Of a stretch of DNA of 64,000 nucleotides, positions 39,063-48,081 are shown piece by piece. A model generated the notes under the pieces. That model had not been told where the DNA came from, made no database searches, and saw nothing but the letters and a program-made list of their open reading frames with translations. Within the stretch, counting starts at the first letter, position 1. Every line of letters begins with the position of its first letter. Origin of the DNA: Qipengyuania pelagi (GTDB lineage Bacteria; Pseudomonadota; Alphaproteobacteria; Sphingomonadales; Sphingomonadaceae); contig NZ_WTYD01000001.1 of the NCBI RefSeq assembly GCF_009827295.1, positions 930,001 through 994,000 of the forward strand, in the 5' to 3' direction. A program made the translations under genes and the position numbers.

Positions 39063-40901
39063 ATGCCCACCATTCGCCGCCTTCCCGAAACGCTCGTCAA
39101 TCGCATCGCCGCCGGCGAGGTGGTCGAGCGCCCCGCCGCAGCGCTCAAGGAACTGGTTGAGAACGCGATCGACGCAGGTGCGACGCGGATAGCGGTCAGA
39201 TTGGTCGAAGGCGGGCTGGGCTCGCTCGAAGTGAGCGATGACGGATGCGGGATGAGGCCGGACGAGATGGCACTCGCGCTCGAACGCCATGCGACCTCGA
39301 AATTGCCCGAAAGCCTCGTCGGGGATGGGGCGATCGAGCAGGTCGCCACGCTGGGCTTTCGCGGCGAGGCGCTGCCCTCGATCGCCAGCGTGTCGCGCTT
39401 CACGCTGGAAAGCCGTCCGCGCAATGCCGAACAGGCGTGGCGCAAAGTAGTCGATCACGGCGCGATGGTGGCGGACGAGCCTGCCGCTCTCCCGCCCGGA
39501 ACGCGCGTTCGAGTCGAACAGGTCTTCGCCAACGTGCCCGCGCGCCGCAAGTTCCTGCGCACGCCGCGCAGCGAATACGCCGCCTGCCTCGATGTCGTGC
39601 GAAGGCTCGCCATGGCACGCCCCGATATCGGCTTCACGCTGGAGCATGGAGAGCGCCGCATCTTGGCACTTCAGCCCGATGAGGCGATCGCGGAGCGCGT
39701 GGCGCAGGTCGTCGCGCGCGAACTCAAGACCAACGGCGTTGCGATCGATCTCGAGCGGCCGGGCGAGGCCGGGCCGATCCGCCTGTCCGGGATAGCGGGC
39801 CTGCCGACCTATAATCGCGGGATCGCCGACCATCAGTATCTGTTCGTCAACGGGCGTCCGGTGAAGGATCGCCTGCTGACCGGGGCGGTGCGGGGCGCCT
39901 ACGCCGATATGCTGGCGCGCGATCGTCATGCGGTGCTGGCACTGTTTCTCGATCTTCCCCCGGAAGAGGTCGACGTGAACGTCCACCCGGCCAAGACCGA
40001 GGTGCGCTTCCGCGATGCGAATGCGGTGCGCGGCTTCATCGTCTCGGGCTTGCGCCAGGCCCTGGCGAGCGGGGACCGACGCAGCGCGCAGACGCCCGAT
40101 CGCGGCGCGATGGCGCGCTGGACGAGCGAGCCGGGGCAGGGGGATGCGCGCGACGAGCCTTCACCCGCGCTCGCGTCCATCTTCAGCGGCCGCGACTGGT
40201 CGGCCCCGTCGCGTTCTGTGGCGGAGGCGGGCGCTGCGTGGCGCGGAGCCACCGCGGACGTGCTGGGCGAACCGCGAGGCCGCGCCGAGGAAGCCGCGCC
40301 GGTCGCGGAGGAGGAGGACTATCCGCTCGGCATCGCGCGCGGACAGGTCGCCAACACATATATCGTCGCCGAGGCGAAGGATGGCTTGGTCCTCGTCGAT
40401 CAGCACGCAGCGCATGAACGCCTCGTCCTCGAACGCCTGAGGGCTGCAGGCACGGAGGACGCGGTTTCGCGCAGCCAGGCGTTGCTGATGCCGGATGTCG
40501 TCGAACTGGACGAGACCGCCTGCGACCGGCTCGAAGATGCCGCCGATGGCCTCGCGCGCTACGGGTTAGTCATCGAGCGCTTCGGCCCCTCCGCCATGCT
40601 GGTTCGCGCCGTGCCGCATTCGCTCAAACAGGGCGATCCCGAAAAGCTGCTGCGCGATATCGACGACGATCTGGTCAAGCACGGCGAGGCGCTGCTGCTC
40701 GGAGAGAAGATCGACCTCGTCCTCGCCACCATGGCCTGCCACGGTTCGGTCCGAGCAGGCCGCGTCCTACGCGTCGACGAAATGAACGCTCTCCTACGCG
40801 AAATGGAACGCACGCCGCGCTCAGGCCAGTGCAACCATGGGCGACCGACGTGGGTGAAGCTCAGCATGGAGGATGTGGAGAGGCTTTTCGGGAGGAAGTG
40901 A
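39063..40901 (+). CDS. mutL: DNA mismatch repair protein MutL
   Basis: 612 aa. GHKL ATPase N-terminus: ETLVNRIAAGEVVERPAAAL, ENAIDAGATRI, VSDDGCGM, RHATSKL, TLGFRGEALPSIASV; then VNGRPVKDRLLTGAVRGAYA and VDVNVHPAKTEVRF. A Pro/Ala-rich linker (about 340-410) leads to the C-terminal dimerisation domain (DYPLGIARGQVANTYIVAEA, VDQHAAHERLVLERL). The end has ACHGSVRAG and QCNHGRPTW. No clear DQHA(X)2E(X)4E endonuclease signature was confirmed: VDQHAAHERLVLE resembles it, so endonuclease activity is plausible. Confidence 0.96.
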   Translation: MPTIRRLPETLVNRIAAGEVVERPAAALKELVENAIDAGATRIAVRLVEGGLGSLEVSDDGCGMRPDEMALALERHATSKLPESLVGDGAIEQVATLGFRGEALPSIASVSRFTLESRPRNAEQAWRKVVDHGAMVADEPAALPPGTRVRVEQVFANVPARRKFLRTPRSEYAACLDVVRRLAMARPDIGFTLEHGERRILALQPDEAIAERVAQVVARELKTNGVAIDLERPGEAGPIRLSGIAGLPTYNRGIADHQYLFVNGRPVKDRLLTGAVRGAYADMLARDRHAVLALFLDLPPEEVDVNVHPAKTEVRFRDANAVRGFIVSGLRQALASGDRRSAQTPDRGAMARWTSEPGQGDARDEPSPALASIFSGRDWSAPSRSVAEAGAAWRGATADVLGEPRGRAEEAAPVAEEEDYPLGIARGQVANTYIVAEAKDGLVLVDQHAAHERLVLERLRAAGTEDAVSRSQALLMPDVVELDETACDRLEDAADGLARYGLVIERFGPSAMLVRAVPHSLKQGDPEKLLRDIDDDLVKHGEALLLGEKIDLVLATMACHGSVRAGRVLRVDEMNALLREMERTPRSGQCNHGRPTWVKLSMEDVERLFGRK

Positions 40902-40931
40902 GGTGCTGCAAATGCTTCGGGGAATGTCGGC

Positions 40932-41345
40932 TTGCCAAAGTTTCTAGCCGAAAGCGGACGGTCGGCAAACGACCCTATTGCGGATGCTCTAAAAGGCGCT
41001 ACCCTTGCAAGAATGCCCAAGGGAATGCTCGAACGTCGGGTGGAAGAACTAGCTGATGATGCTGCACAGCTTAGTAACGCTATCGCGTTACTTGCGGCTC
41101 TTCAAGGCTCTGCCCTCGGAGAAATCGAAAGCGAAGACATCTCGCTTAATCCTTATACGAGCGCGATTTGCTTTGATTGGCTGGTGAGCGGCGAATGGGA
41201 TAGCCTCCAAGTCGAAATCTATTCCGACCACTTCGAGACATACCTCTCACGTAATAAAGAGCTGCGCATCAATCATTGGCCAAGCGAGCCGAAGGCGCCA
41301 GCGTTGGATAAGGTGATGGAAGAGCTTTTGGCTGGTGCGGCCTAG
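40932..41345 (+). CDS. Hypothetical protein
   Basis: 137 aa, unrecognised. Helical N-terminal half (KGMLERRVEELADDAAQLSN) and a mixed C-terminal half (ICFDWLVSGEWDSLQVEIYS, YLSRNKELRINHW). No signal peptide or membrane segment. Lower GC than the flanking mutL. The first residues lie on the dispersed repeat at 40951-40971, so the true start may be further in, at the ATG for MPKGMLERRV. Confidence 0.5.
   Translation: MPKFLAESGRSANDPIADALKGATLARMPKGMLERRVEELADDAAQLSNAIALLAALQGSALGEIESEDISLNPYTSAICFDWLVSGEWDSLQVEIYSDHFETYLSRNKELRINHWPSEPKAPALDKVMEELLAGAA
40951..40971. repeat. Dispersed repeat copy, AAAGCGGACgGTCgGCAAaCG
   Basis: Near-identical to 28747-28768 in the island. Lies just downstream of mutL, at the proposed start of the following hypothetical gene. 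Confidence 0.4.
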
Positions 41346-41543
41346 TGTCCGCTTCCCACCCCAAAATCGTACGTACGGCGGTCGGGTCGGCTAACCGGTA
41401 AGCTGACACTCAACCCGGCTTGCCGTTCCCTCCTCGCGAGATTTGGCCCTTGCTCCGATTGATCCAAAATGGTCTCTGCATTCGGGCCACCAATCGCTGC
41501 TAACCTCGATCGCAGGTCCAGCTTAACCGCCCGGGAGAAACAA

Positions 41544-42038
41544 ATGCGCGCACCGATCCTTCTGCTGGCCTTGACCGTCGCGGCCTGCGGGTCGGAGCCG
41601 AGCCCGGAAGAGAAGGCGGCCAGCGATGCGGCGGCTTCGGCGGAGATCCGCGCGGCGAACGTGCCGCCGCCTATTCCCGTCACGCTGGAGCCGATCGCCT
41701 ATTCCGATATCGAGGCGAACGAGCTGATCGGGATCGGGTGCAGCTTTGCCCTGGCGCGCAATGCCGATGCGGCGATGGCGGTGACGATGGTCGAGGCGGC
41801 TTACGTGAAGCAGGACAACGAAATCCAGCGGCTCGCGCCCGATATGGGAAGCGCCGAAATGCCGTTCGGCACCCGCTCCAATTATGACGGAACCCGGTTC
41901 GGCCTGGAAATGACCATGCGCGGGGATGGCGAGGCGATCGGGGGCGAGACCACGCTTTACGATGCCACCCTGACGCTGCGCGACGGGAGGGACCGGATCG
42001 TCTACCAGCAGGACGGCGTGGCGCGCTGCGGCAGCTGA
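41544..42038 (+). CDS. Putative lipoprotein
   Basis: 164 aa. The ATG at 41544 follows GGGAGAAACAA, a good ribosome site; an earlier in-frame ATG at 41469 lacks one. Lipoprotein signal MRAPILLLALTVAACGSEPS with lipobox VAAC. The mature part ends in ETTLYDATLTLRDGRDRIVY, a compact beta-rich domain. Family not recognised. The ~200 bp upstream holds no gene. Confidence 0.7.
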   Translation: MRAPILLLALTVAACGSEPSPEEKAASDAAASAEIRAANVPPPIPVTLEPIAYSDIEANELIGIGCSFALARNADAAMAVTMVEAAYVKQDNEIQRLAPDMGSAEMPFGTRSNYDGTRFGLEMTMRGDGEAIGGETTLYDATLTLRDGRDRIVYQQDGVARCGS

Positions 42039-42042
42039 TCGG

Positions 42043-42504
42043 TCAATCCACCGGCGCGCTGGGATCACGCACGCGGATGAGCCCGTTGCTGACCATTTCC
42101 AGCACCAGCACATCGTCCTGGTTGAAAGTGCTCACCCGGCTCTTGAACAAGCCCATATCGGGCCGGGACTTGCTGCGGCGCTTCTCGATCACCTCGGTCT
42201 CGCAGCGGAGCACATCGCCCGGATAAACCGGCTTCACCCAGCGCAGCTGATCGATGCCGGGCGAGCCGAGGCCCGCCTGTTCCACCACCGACATGTTTTC
42301 GACCAGCATCCGCATGGTCATGGCGCAGGTGTGCCACCCACTGGCGGAGATGCGCCCAAAATGCGTCTTCGCCGCCGCCTCGTCGCTCAGATGGAAGGGC
42401 TGGGGGTCGAACTTCTCGGCGAAATCGCGCACCGCGTCGGCAGTCACCTCGTAGCGGCCGAAGCTCTGCCGGGTGCCCACTTCGATATCTTCGTAATACA
42501 GCAT
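42043..42504 (-). CDS. MaoC-like hot-dog dehydratase
   Basis: 153 aa from MLYYEDIEVGTRQSFG (ATG at 42504). The MaoC/R-hydratase fold is shown by FAEKFDPQPFHLSDEAAAKT (hydratase-motif Asp and His) and GRISASGWHTCAMTMRML, then QLRWVKPVYPGDVLRCETEV. Probably hydrates enoyl-CoA or a related thioester. Converges with the upstream lipoprotein gene with a 4-nt gap. Confidence 0.88.
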   Translation of the reverse strand: MLYYEDIEVGTRQSFGRYEVTADAVRDFAEKFDPQPFHLSDEAAAKTHFGRISASGWHTCAMTMRMLVENMSVVEQAGLGSPGIDQLRWVKPVYPGDVLRCETEVIEKRRSKSRPDMGLFKSRVSTFNQDDVLVLEMVSNGLIRVRDPSAPVD

Positions 42505-42679
42505 GGCCCAGGAAATGCCCCGGAATGCGGACCGGGGCAAGACGCAAACTGGCCTGCCTGTCACGCCGTGAGACGACCAAGGCTCTGCTGATTAAGGCGC
42601 ATAATTCGATCGCCATCGCGCGTGCAGCTGTTGATTTATCGCTTGCATGTCAGCGCGATCGGGCAAAAGCAGGATAGCT

Positions 42680-42913
42680 ATGTTTCGGTCCGCGCTTTCT
42701 CTGACGACCCTGTTCGGCGTGGTGCTGGCGCTTTCGTCGTGCGAAACCACGAACGAAGACGAATGGACGGGCGGCGGACGCAAGCCATTCCATCAGGCGG
42801 AGCAGACCTGCGAGGCGCAGGCTGGACGGCTTACGGAGGAAAAAGCACGGCCCGCTTTCTTCACCGATTGTATGCGCACGTTCGGGTGGACGCGGCGGAG
42901 CGGCGCCGCCTAG
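42680..42913 (+). CDS. Small putative lipoprotein
   Basis: 77 aa from MFRSALSLTTLFGVVL (ATG at 42680; an upstream ATG at 42647 is less likely). Lipobox ALSSC with the following ETTNEDEW. The mature ~45 residues carry two Cys (QTCEAQAG and TDCMRTFGW) that could pair. Ends overlap the pth stop by 4 nt, convergently. Family unknown. Confidence 0.55.
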   Translation: MFRSALSLTTLFGVVLALSSCETTNEDEWTGGGRKPFHQAEQTCEAQAGRLTEEKARPAFFTDCMRTFGWTRRSGAA

Positions 42914-43479
42914 CCCTGCATCCGCATCGCGACATCGCTCATGAAGCGCACGTCGTCGCCCGCCGCCAGCCGATCCGCCTCGCAGCCGATCGCGGCGAGC
43001 ATCTGGACGAGATCGTCCTGCTCCGCCTTGGCGTAATTGCCGAGGACGTGGCCCGTCACCCGATCCTTGTGACCCGGATGCCCGATCCCGATCCGCACGC
43101 GCCGGAAATCGGGGCCGAGATGCTTGTCGATGCTGCGCAGACCGTTGTGACCGGCCAGCCCGCCGCCGGTGCGGACCTTGACCTTGAACGGAGCAAGGTC
43201 GAGCTCGTCGTGGAAGACGGTCAGCGCCTCGGTGCCGAGCTTGTAGAAGCGCAGGGCCTCTCCCACCGCGCGGCCGCTTTCGTTCATGAAGGTGGCGGGT
43301 TTTAGGAGCAGCACTTTTTCCGTGCCGATCCTGCCCTCCTGAACCCAGCCGGAGAACTTTTTCTGCGCTGGGCCGAAGGCGTGCATTTCCGCGATCACGT
43401 CGCAGACCATGAAGCCGATATTGTGCCGGTGCATCGCATATTGCGGGCCGGGATTGCCGAGGCCAGTCCAGATTTGCAT
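42910..43479 (-). CDS. pth: Peptidyl-tRNA hydrolase
   Basis: 189 aa. Releases tRNA from dropped-off peptidyl-tRNA. Motifs: GLGNPGPQYAMHRHNIGFMV (catalytic His), LLKPATFMNESGRAVGE, VFHDELDLAPF and GGGLAGHNGLRSIDKHLG. Follows rplY on the same strand, the usual alphaproteobacterial pairing, with a terminator between them. Confidence 0.96.
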   Translation of the reverse strand: MQIWTGLGNPGPQYAMHRHNIGFMVCDVIAEMHAFGPAQKKFSGWVQEGRIGTEKVLLLKPATFMNESGRAVGEALRFYKLGTEALTVFHDELDLAPFKVKVRTGGGLAGHNGLRSIDKHLGPDFRRVRIGIGHPGHKDRVTGHVLGNYAKAEQDDLVQMLAAIGCEADRLAAGDDVRFMSDVAMRMQG

Positions 43480-43531
43480 GGGCGCGCCCTAACAACCACA
43501 GAGCCATTCGGGAAGGCAGCCCAAACGAAAA

Positions 43532-43555
43532 CACCGGCCTGTCGCCAGGCCGGTG
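43532..43555 (-). terminator. Rho-independent terminator after rplY
   Basis: CACCGGCCTG-TCGC-CAGGCCGGTG, a perfect 10-bp stem, followed on the minus strand by TTTTCGTTT. It lies 27 nt after the rplY stop and 52 nt before pth, so it should reduce read-through into pth. Confidence 0.85.
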
Positions 43556-43582
43556 CTTCGTATTTCAGCAGGGGAGAACCGC

Positions 43583-44281
43583 TTAGTCGGCGCTCTTTTC
43601 CTGCTGTTCCAGAGCGGCGTCGTCGTCCGGTCCCTGTTCGGTCGCGGCGGTTTCGCCCGGCTCCATATCGGCGCCGGTCTGATCGTCGCCTTCTTCGCCT
43701 TCGCTCTTCTTGAGCGCCGACGGGGCAACCAGAGTGGCGATGGTGAAGTCGCGGTCGGTGATCGCGCTTTCGCTACCCGAAGGCAGCTTCACTTCGCTGA
43801 TGTGGATCGAGTCGCCGACTTCCTTGCCGGTGACGTCGATCTCGATCTCGCTCGGGATCTTGTCCGCTTCGCAGACCAGTTCCAGCTCGTGACGGACCAC
43901 GTTCAGAACGCCGCCCTTCTTGAGGCCGGGGCTGGCGTCTTCGTTGGTGAAGATGACGGGGACGTTCACGTCGACCTTGGCACCCTTGGCAAGACGCAGG
44001 AAGTCGACATGCTCGGGACGGTCGCTGACCGGGTGCAGCGCCACATCCTTGGGCAGCGTACGCACGCTCTTGCCGTCGATTTCGATGGTGACGATCGAGT
44101 TCATGAAGTGACCGGTGCCAAGCTGGCGGACCAGTTCCTTCTCCTCGACGTGGATCATCGTGGGTTCTTCCTTGCCGCCGTAGATCACGGCGGGGACACG
44201 GCCTTCGCGGCGCAATTGACGGGAGGCTCCCTTGCCAGCCCGTTCGCGCGCTTCGGCCGGCAGGGTCAGAGCGTCGCTCAT
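43583..44281 (-). CDS. rplY: 50S ribosomal protein L25/general stress protein Ctc
   Basis: 232 aa, the long CTC form. N-terminal L25 domain ([33 protein letters not shown]) binds 5S rRNA; C-terminal TL5/Ctc domain ([40 protein letters not shown]) and a ~45-residue acidic Glu/Asp/Gln-rich tail. Start [10 protein letters not shown] at 44281; the long upstream open frame is non-coding. Confidence 0.95.
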   Translation of the reverse strand: MSDALTLPAEARERAGKGASRQLRREGRVPAVIYGGKEEPTMIHVEEKELVRQLGTGHFMNSIVTIEIDGKSVRTLPKDVALHPVSDRPEHVDFLRLAKGAKVDVNVPVIFTNEDASPGLKKGGVLNVVRHELELVCEADKIPSEIEIDVTGKEVGDSIHISEVKLPSGSESAITDRDFTIATLVAPSALKKSEGEEGDDQTGADMEPGETAATEQGPDDDAALEQQEKSAD

Positions 44282-44429
44282 GGGTCTTGCCTTTCGAGTA
44301 TGCGTTGAGTTGCTTGGTTCATCGGACGCCACGCCTCCAGGGATGACCATGGCGGGTCCGAAGGGCGCGCCTATAACGCGGCGGCGCGTAAAAGCAAGCT
44401 TCGAGCGGGTATGGGAGATAGGGTAGGCG

Positions 44430-45338
44430 CTACTGTACCCGGCGCACCGTATAACCGCTCGCCTCCAGCATGGCGGGGAGCCCGTCCGGCCCGAACATAT
44501 GGCCCGCACCGACCGCGACCAGGGGGCGGCTGTCGGTCGAGAAGAGATTTTCGAGTTGCGCGGTCCAGGCGCGATTGCGCCCGGCGAGCAGCGCTTCGTA
44601 TAATTCGGGGTCGGCCAGAATGCCTTCGCGGGTCAATTTGGCGAGCTCCTTGGCGTTTCCCTCGCTCCAGATGCGGGCGAGGCGGCCCATGTCGTCGTCA
44701 TAATCGCGGGTCTCGGCGATGACCGCATCGAGCAGGTCGCGCTGGTCCTGCTCCGGCAGCGCATCGAAGATGCGGAGCTGCTTTTCCCCACCTTCTATCT
44801 CTATGATATCCCGCCCCTTGAAGTCGCGGATCAGGGCGCGGTCGACCCCGTTTTCGGTCTTGGCCACCTGGACGACCTGCGCCAGCGTCAGCGCCGCCGC
44901 CCAGCTTTCCATCGCGTCGAAATGATCGCTGCGCACCTTGGCCTTGGTCAGCAGCACCTCGTATTGCGGTCGCAGAGCGGGATCGATCCGGTCGGCCAGC
45001 GGCCCGGTCGGTTCGTCGAAGGCCAGCCGGACGAAGATGTCCGTCAGCTCGCTGCCTTCGTCGAGATTGGCGACCTCGACGACCAGCAGGTCGGCATCCT
45101 TGATAGCCTTCTTCAGCGCGGGCGTGCGCCACGATACCCCGTCCGGGAGGGCGTGGATCGTTCCGAACAGCCACCCCTCGACCGCGCCATTATCGCTCGC
45201 GACCTCCAGCAGAATGGGCTTGGCCGTGACCTCGCTGGCAGGGCCGGGCTCCGATCCGCAGGCGGCGAGCGCCAGCAGGCCGGGCAGCGCGAGAATGCGG
45301 TTCAGCGTCGCTTTCAAACTGGATTTGCGAAGCGGCAT
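44430..45338 (-). CDS. TraB/GumN family lipoprotein (paralogue 2)
   Basis: 302 aa. Lipoprotein signal ending [17 protein letters not shown]. The TraB/GumN (Tiki-related) domain has [20 protein letters not shown] at the start and [20 protein letters not shown] with [18 protein letters not shown] at the end; the GTIH and GAGH motifs correspond to the metalloprotease-like active-site repeats. Its ATG overlaps the stop of its neighbour (TGATG), and both encode the same domain, so it is a tandem duplicate. Confidence 0.88.
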   Translation of the reverse strand: MPLRKSSLKATLNRILALPGLLALAACGSEPGPASEVTAKPILLEVASDNGAVEGWLFGTIHALPDGVSWRTPALKKAIKDADLLVVEVANLDEGSELTDIFVRLAFDEPTGPLADRIDPALRPQYEVLLTKAKVRSDHFDAMESWAAALTLAQVVQVAKTENGVDRALIRDFKGRDIIEIEGGEKQLRIFDALPEQDQRDLLDAVIAETRDYDDDMGRLARIWSEGNAKELAKLTREGILADPELYEALLAGRNRAWTAQLENLFSTDSRPLVAVGAGHMFGPDGLPAMLEASGYTVRRVQ

Positions 45339-46312
45339 CAATCCAGCCGCTCGGCAGCCAGACCGCGCTCGGCCAGCATGACCTGAACCGATTTCGGGCC
45401 GGAGAAATGCCCGGCGCCGACCGCCACCAGAACCGTCCCCGGCCGGTCGAGCCGCCCGTCGAGCCATTCGGCCCATGCCCGGTTGCGATCTTCCAGCAGC
45501 ACCTTCTCGAACAGGACGCCGAACTCGCCATCGCCGAAATCGAGATCGTCGATCGGCTCTCCCTGCGCCCAACGATGTTCGAGCGCGAGGTCGAGCCCGT
45601 CCGCTTCGGTGCCCTCACCCAGGAAGAAACCCTCCGGGTCCTCTCCGTCCCAGGCAATCAGATCTTCCTCCAGTTCCGCGAGCAGCAGATCCTCGTCGAT
45701 GGCGAGGACGTTGGCGAAGACATCGGCGGAATTCTCGATCGAACCGATCGGCTTGCCAGCTGCGGCGAATTCATTCTGCAGCGCCGTTTCGACACCGTTT
45801 TCGCGCACCGAGCCCATGGCGTCGAGCTGCCCCAGACCGACCGCCATGATCGCCAGGATCGGCGGCATCCGGTCGAAAACGGCGGGGGGCGTTCCGGTCA
45901 GTTTCGCCAGCGCAAGCCATTTCTCGCCCGCTTCCGGGCTCAGGCGCTGCGATGTCGGCACGCGCTTCTCGATGCCGGAAAGCATACGCACCATCAGATC
46001 CTGCGACTCCGCCTCGCCATCCGCATCGCTGGTTTCCAGCACCAGCTCGTCGGCTTCCCCGACGACGCGATCGAGTTCGGCGCTTCGCCAGCGAAACCCA
46101 TCTGGAAGGACATGGAAGGTCCCGAACAGATAGATCGTGGTGTCCTCGTCCGCGAGCTTCCAGATGGCCGGGCTCGGCTCGTAATCCTGCGTGACGGCCG
46201 GGGCAGGCTGCTTGTGCCGCGATAGGACATCGGCGTCGAGGTCCTGTGCCCATGCGGCAGGTGCCAGCAGGGCGGCTGCAAGACCGGCGAGAACCGAAAA
46301 GGCTAGTTGCAT
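45338..46312 (-). CDS. TraB/GumN family exported protein (paralogue 1)
   Basis: 324 aa from MQLAFSVLAGLAAALLAPAA (ATG at 46312; an earlier in-frame ATG at 46339 is possible). A cleavable signal peptide ending AAWAQ precedes the TraB/GumN domain: TIYLFGTFHVLPDGFRWRSA, then RNRAWAEWLDGRLDRPGTVL and VAVGAGHFSGPKSVQVML. Periplasmic, whereas its downstream paralogue is a lipoprotein. Function of bacterial GumN-like proteins is unclear. Confidence 0.88.
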   Translation of the reverse strand: MQLAFSVLAGLAAALLAPAAWAQDLDADVLSRHKQPAPAVTQDYEPSPAIWKLADEDTTIYLFGTFHVLPDGFRWRSAELDRVVGEADELVLETSDADGEAESQDLMVRMLSGIEKRVPTSQRLSPEAGEKWLALAKLTGTPPAVFDRMPPILAIMAVGLGQLDAMGSVRENGVETALQNEFAAAGKPIGSIENSADVFANVLAIDEDLLLAELEEDLIAWDGEDPEGFFLGEGTEADGLDLALEHRWAQGEPIDDLDFGDGEFGVLFEKVLLEDRNRAWAEWLDGRLDRPGTVLVAVGAGHFSGPKSVQVMLAERGLAAERLD

Positions 46313-46369
46313 CGGGTGGGCACTCTCATGCGATCCCATGGAAGGATCGGGATTTCCAGGCGGCTACCA

Positions 46370-46564
46370 TTACAGCCCGTCGTCGAATATTTCGTGAATG
46401 GCCATGCCGAAAAGTCGCGCGATCCGGAAGGCGAGGGCGAGCGAGGGGTCGTGCTTGCCGGTCTCGATGGCATTGATCGCCTGGCGCGAGACCTCGAGAT
46501 GCATCGCCAGTTCGGCCTGGCTCCACTCCCGCTCGGCGCGAAGGACGCGAAGACGATTCTTCAT
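46370..46564 (-). CDS. Small XRE-family transcriptional regulator
   Basis: 64 aa Cro/CI-type HTH almost alone: MKNRLRVLRAEREWSQAELA, MHLEVSRQAINAIETGKHDP, SLALAFRIARLFGMAIHEIF. This compact type (YgzD/YozG-like) is often paired with a small membrane protein; here its ATG overlaps the stop of such a gene (ATGA). It likely controls that operon through the repeats upstream of 47019. Confidence 0.88.
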   Translation of the reverse strand: MKNRLRVLRAEREWSQAELAMHLEVSRQAINAIETGKHDPSLALAFRIARLFGMAIHEIFDDGL

Positions 46565-47019
46565 TCGGCGCGGCCGAAGCGATCGCGCGCCCATGCATAA
46601 GCATAGCCAGCGTAAAAGACGATCGATACGCCGAGCAGGGTGATCCAGCCATCCGTCAGGATCGACTGGTCGGCGGTGGATTCCGAGAGGGCGACACCGC
46701 TCGCCAGCCGATAGCCCGCGCCGTAAGCGACATCGGTAATGTCCAGAAAGAACAACACGATCATGTAGGCGCCCACTGCCGCGACGGCCCAGCGGTGGCC
46801 GACCGAGCACAGGCTCTGAAAATAGCTATCGGTCCGTGCGGGCATGGCCGATATGAGGAGACCTGCCGAAGCCGCGCCCCTTGCCAGAGCGGTAATGAGC
46901 GGATCGAGACCGGCGAAGAGATCGATTGCAAGCAGCAGGGCGCCCGCCGCCCCGAACCAGATCAGCCAGTAAGAGCGTGAACGGTCAGCTTCAGTGGGAG
47001 CGAAAGGGTCGTAAGGCAT
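46561..47019 (-). CDS. Membrane protein partner of the XRE regulator
   Basis: 152 aa with four predicted membrane segments (YWLIWFGAAGALLLAIDLFA, ITALARGAASAGLLISAMPA, WAVAAVGAYMIVLFFLDITD, GWITLLGVSIVFYAGYAYAW). Resembles DUF2178-like partners of small XRE regulators in topology; the family is not firmly identified. First gene of the two-gene operon. Confidence 0.65.
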   Translation of the reverse strand: MPYDPFAPTEADRSRSYWLIWFGAAGALLLAIDLFAGLDPLITALARGAASAGLLISAMPARTDSYFQSLCSVGHRWAVAAVGAYMIVLFFLDITDVAYGAGYRLASGVALSESTADQSILTDGWITLLGVSIVFYAGYAYAWARDRFGRAE

Positions 47020-47036
47020 GGATCATCCGCGATGAG

Positions 47037-47094
47037 TGTCAGGTATACATGACTAAATGTCGAACTTGCCCGACTATGTCAACAGAACCTGACA
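47037..47094. promoter_or_regulatory. Inverted repeat in the XRE operon promoter region
   Basis: TGTCAGGT at 47037-47044 and ACCTGACA at 47087-47094, centres 50 bp apart, with further TGAC/GTCA-like elements between. They lie 18-75 nt upstream of the membrane-protein start and in front of divergent glyQ. Candidate operator for the small XRE protein. Confidence 0.4.
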
Positions 47095-47178
47095 TCTCAT
47101 GGGAAGCGGGCCGCATTACACGGCTCGCAGCTTCCGCGACATTGACCCGGTTTCGCACCTGCGGCATGGCCGCTCGCC

Positions 47179-48081
47179 ATGGACCGGAACCCGCAAAACT
47201 CCTTTCAGGACATGATCCTCGCGCTGCACGATTTCTGGAGCAGCAAGGGGGGATGCCTGATCTTGCAGCCCTACGACATGCGCATGGGGGCGGGCACGTT
47301 CCACACTGCCACGACCCTGCGCGCGCTGGGGCCGGAGCCGTGGAACGCCGCCTTCGTCCAGCCCTGCCGCCGCCCCACCGACGGGCGCTATGGCGAGAAC
47401 CCCAATAGGTTGCAGCATTACTATCAGTATCAGGTGATCCTGAAGCCGAGCCCGCCTGACATTCAGGACCTCTATCTCGAAAGCCTGCGCGTGATCGGTA
47501 TCGATCCGCTCAAGCACGACATTCGTTTCGTCGAGGACGATTGGGAATCGCCCACGCTGGGCGCCTGGGGCCTCGGCTGGGAGGTCTGGTGCGACGGGAT
47601 GGAGGTGACGCAGTTCACCTATTTCCAGCAAATGGGCGGCTTCGACTGCAAGCCGGTCGCGGGGGAACTGACCTACGGGCTCGAGCGGTTGGCGATGTAT
47701 ATCCAGGGCGTCGACAATGTTTACGACCTCGATTTCAACGGGCGCGGGGTGACATACGGGCAGGTGTTTCTCGAAAACGAGAAGCAGATGTCGAAATGGA
47801 ATTTCGAGGTCGCCGATACCGACGCGCTGTTCGACCTGTTCAACAAGGCCGAGGCGGAATGCCGCAACGCGCTCGATGCGAATGTTCCGATCGCGGCGTA
47901 TGAACAGGCCATCGAGGCGAGCCACATCTTCAATCTCTTGCAGGCGCGCGGCGTGATCAGCGTGCAGGAACGTGCCAGCTATATGGGCCGGGTGCGCGAT
48001 CTGGCGCGAGGATCGTGCGAGGCCCACATGGCCAAGGAAGCGCCACGATGGGCGGAACAATACCCGGAGTGGTCGAAATGA
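47179..48081 (+). CDS. glyQ: Glycine-tRNA ligase alpha subunit
   Basis: 300 aa. Catalytic subunit of the alpha2beta2 GlyRS. Motifs: [54 protein letters not shown] [55 protein letters not shown] and [17 protein letters not shown]. Overlaps glyS by 4 nt (ATGA). Confidence 0.97.
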   Translation: MDRNPQNSFQDMILALHDFWSSKGGCLILQPYDMRMGAGTFHTATTLRALGPEPWNAAFVQPCRRPTDGRYGENPNRLQHYYQYQVILKPSPPDIQDLYLESLRVIGIDPLKHDIRFVEDDWESPTLGAWGLGWEVWCDGMEVTQFTYFQQMGGFDCKPVAGELTYGLERLAMYIQGVDNVYDLDFNGRGVTYGQVFLENEKQMSKWNFEVADTDALFDLFNKAEAECRNALDANVPIAAYEQAIEASHIFNLLQARGVISVQERASYMGRVRDLARGSCEAHMAKEAPRWAEQYPEWSK

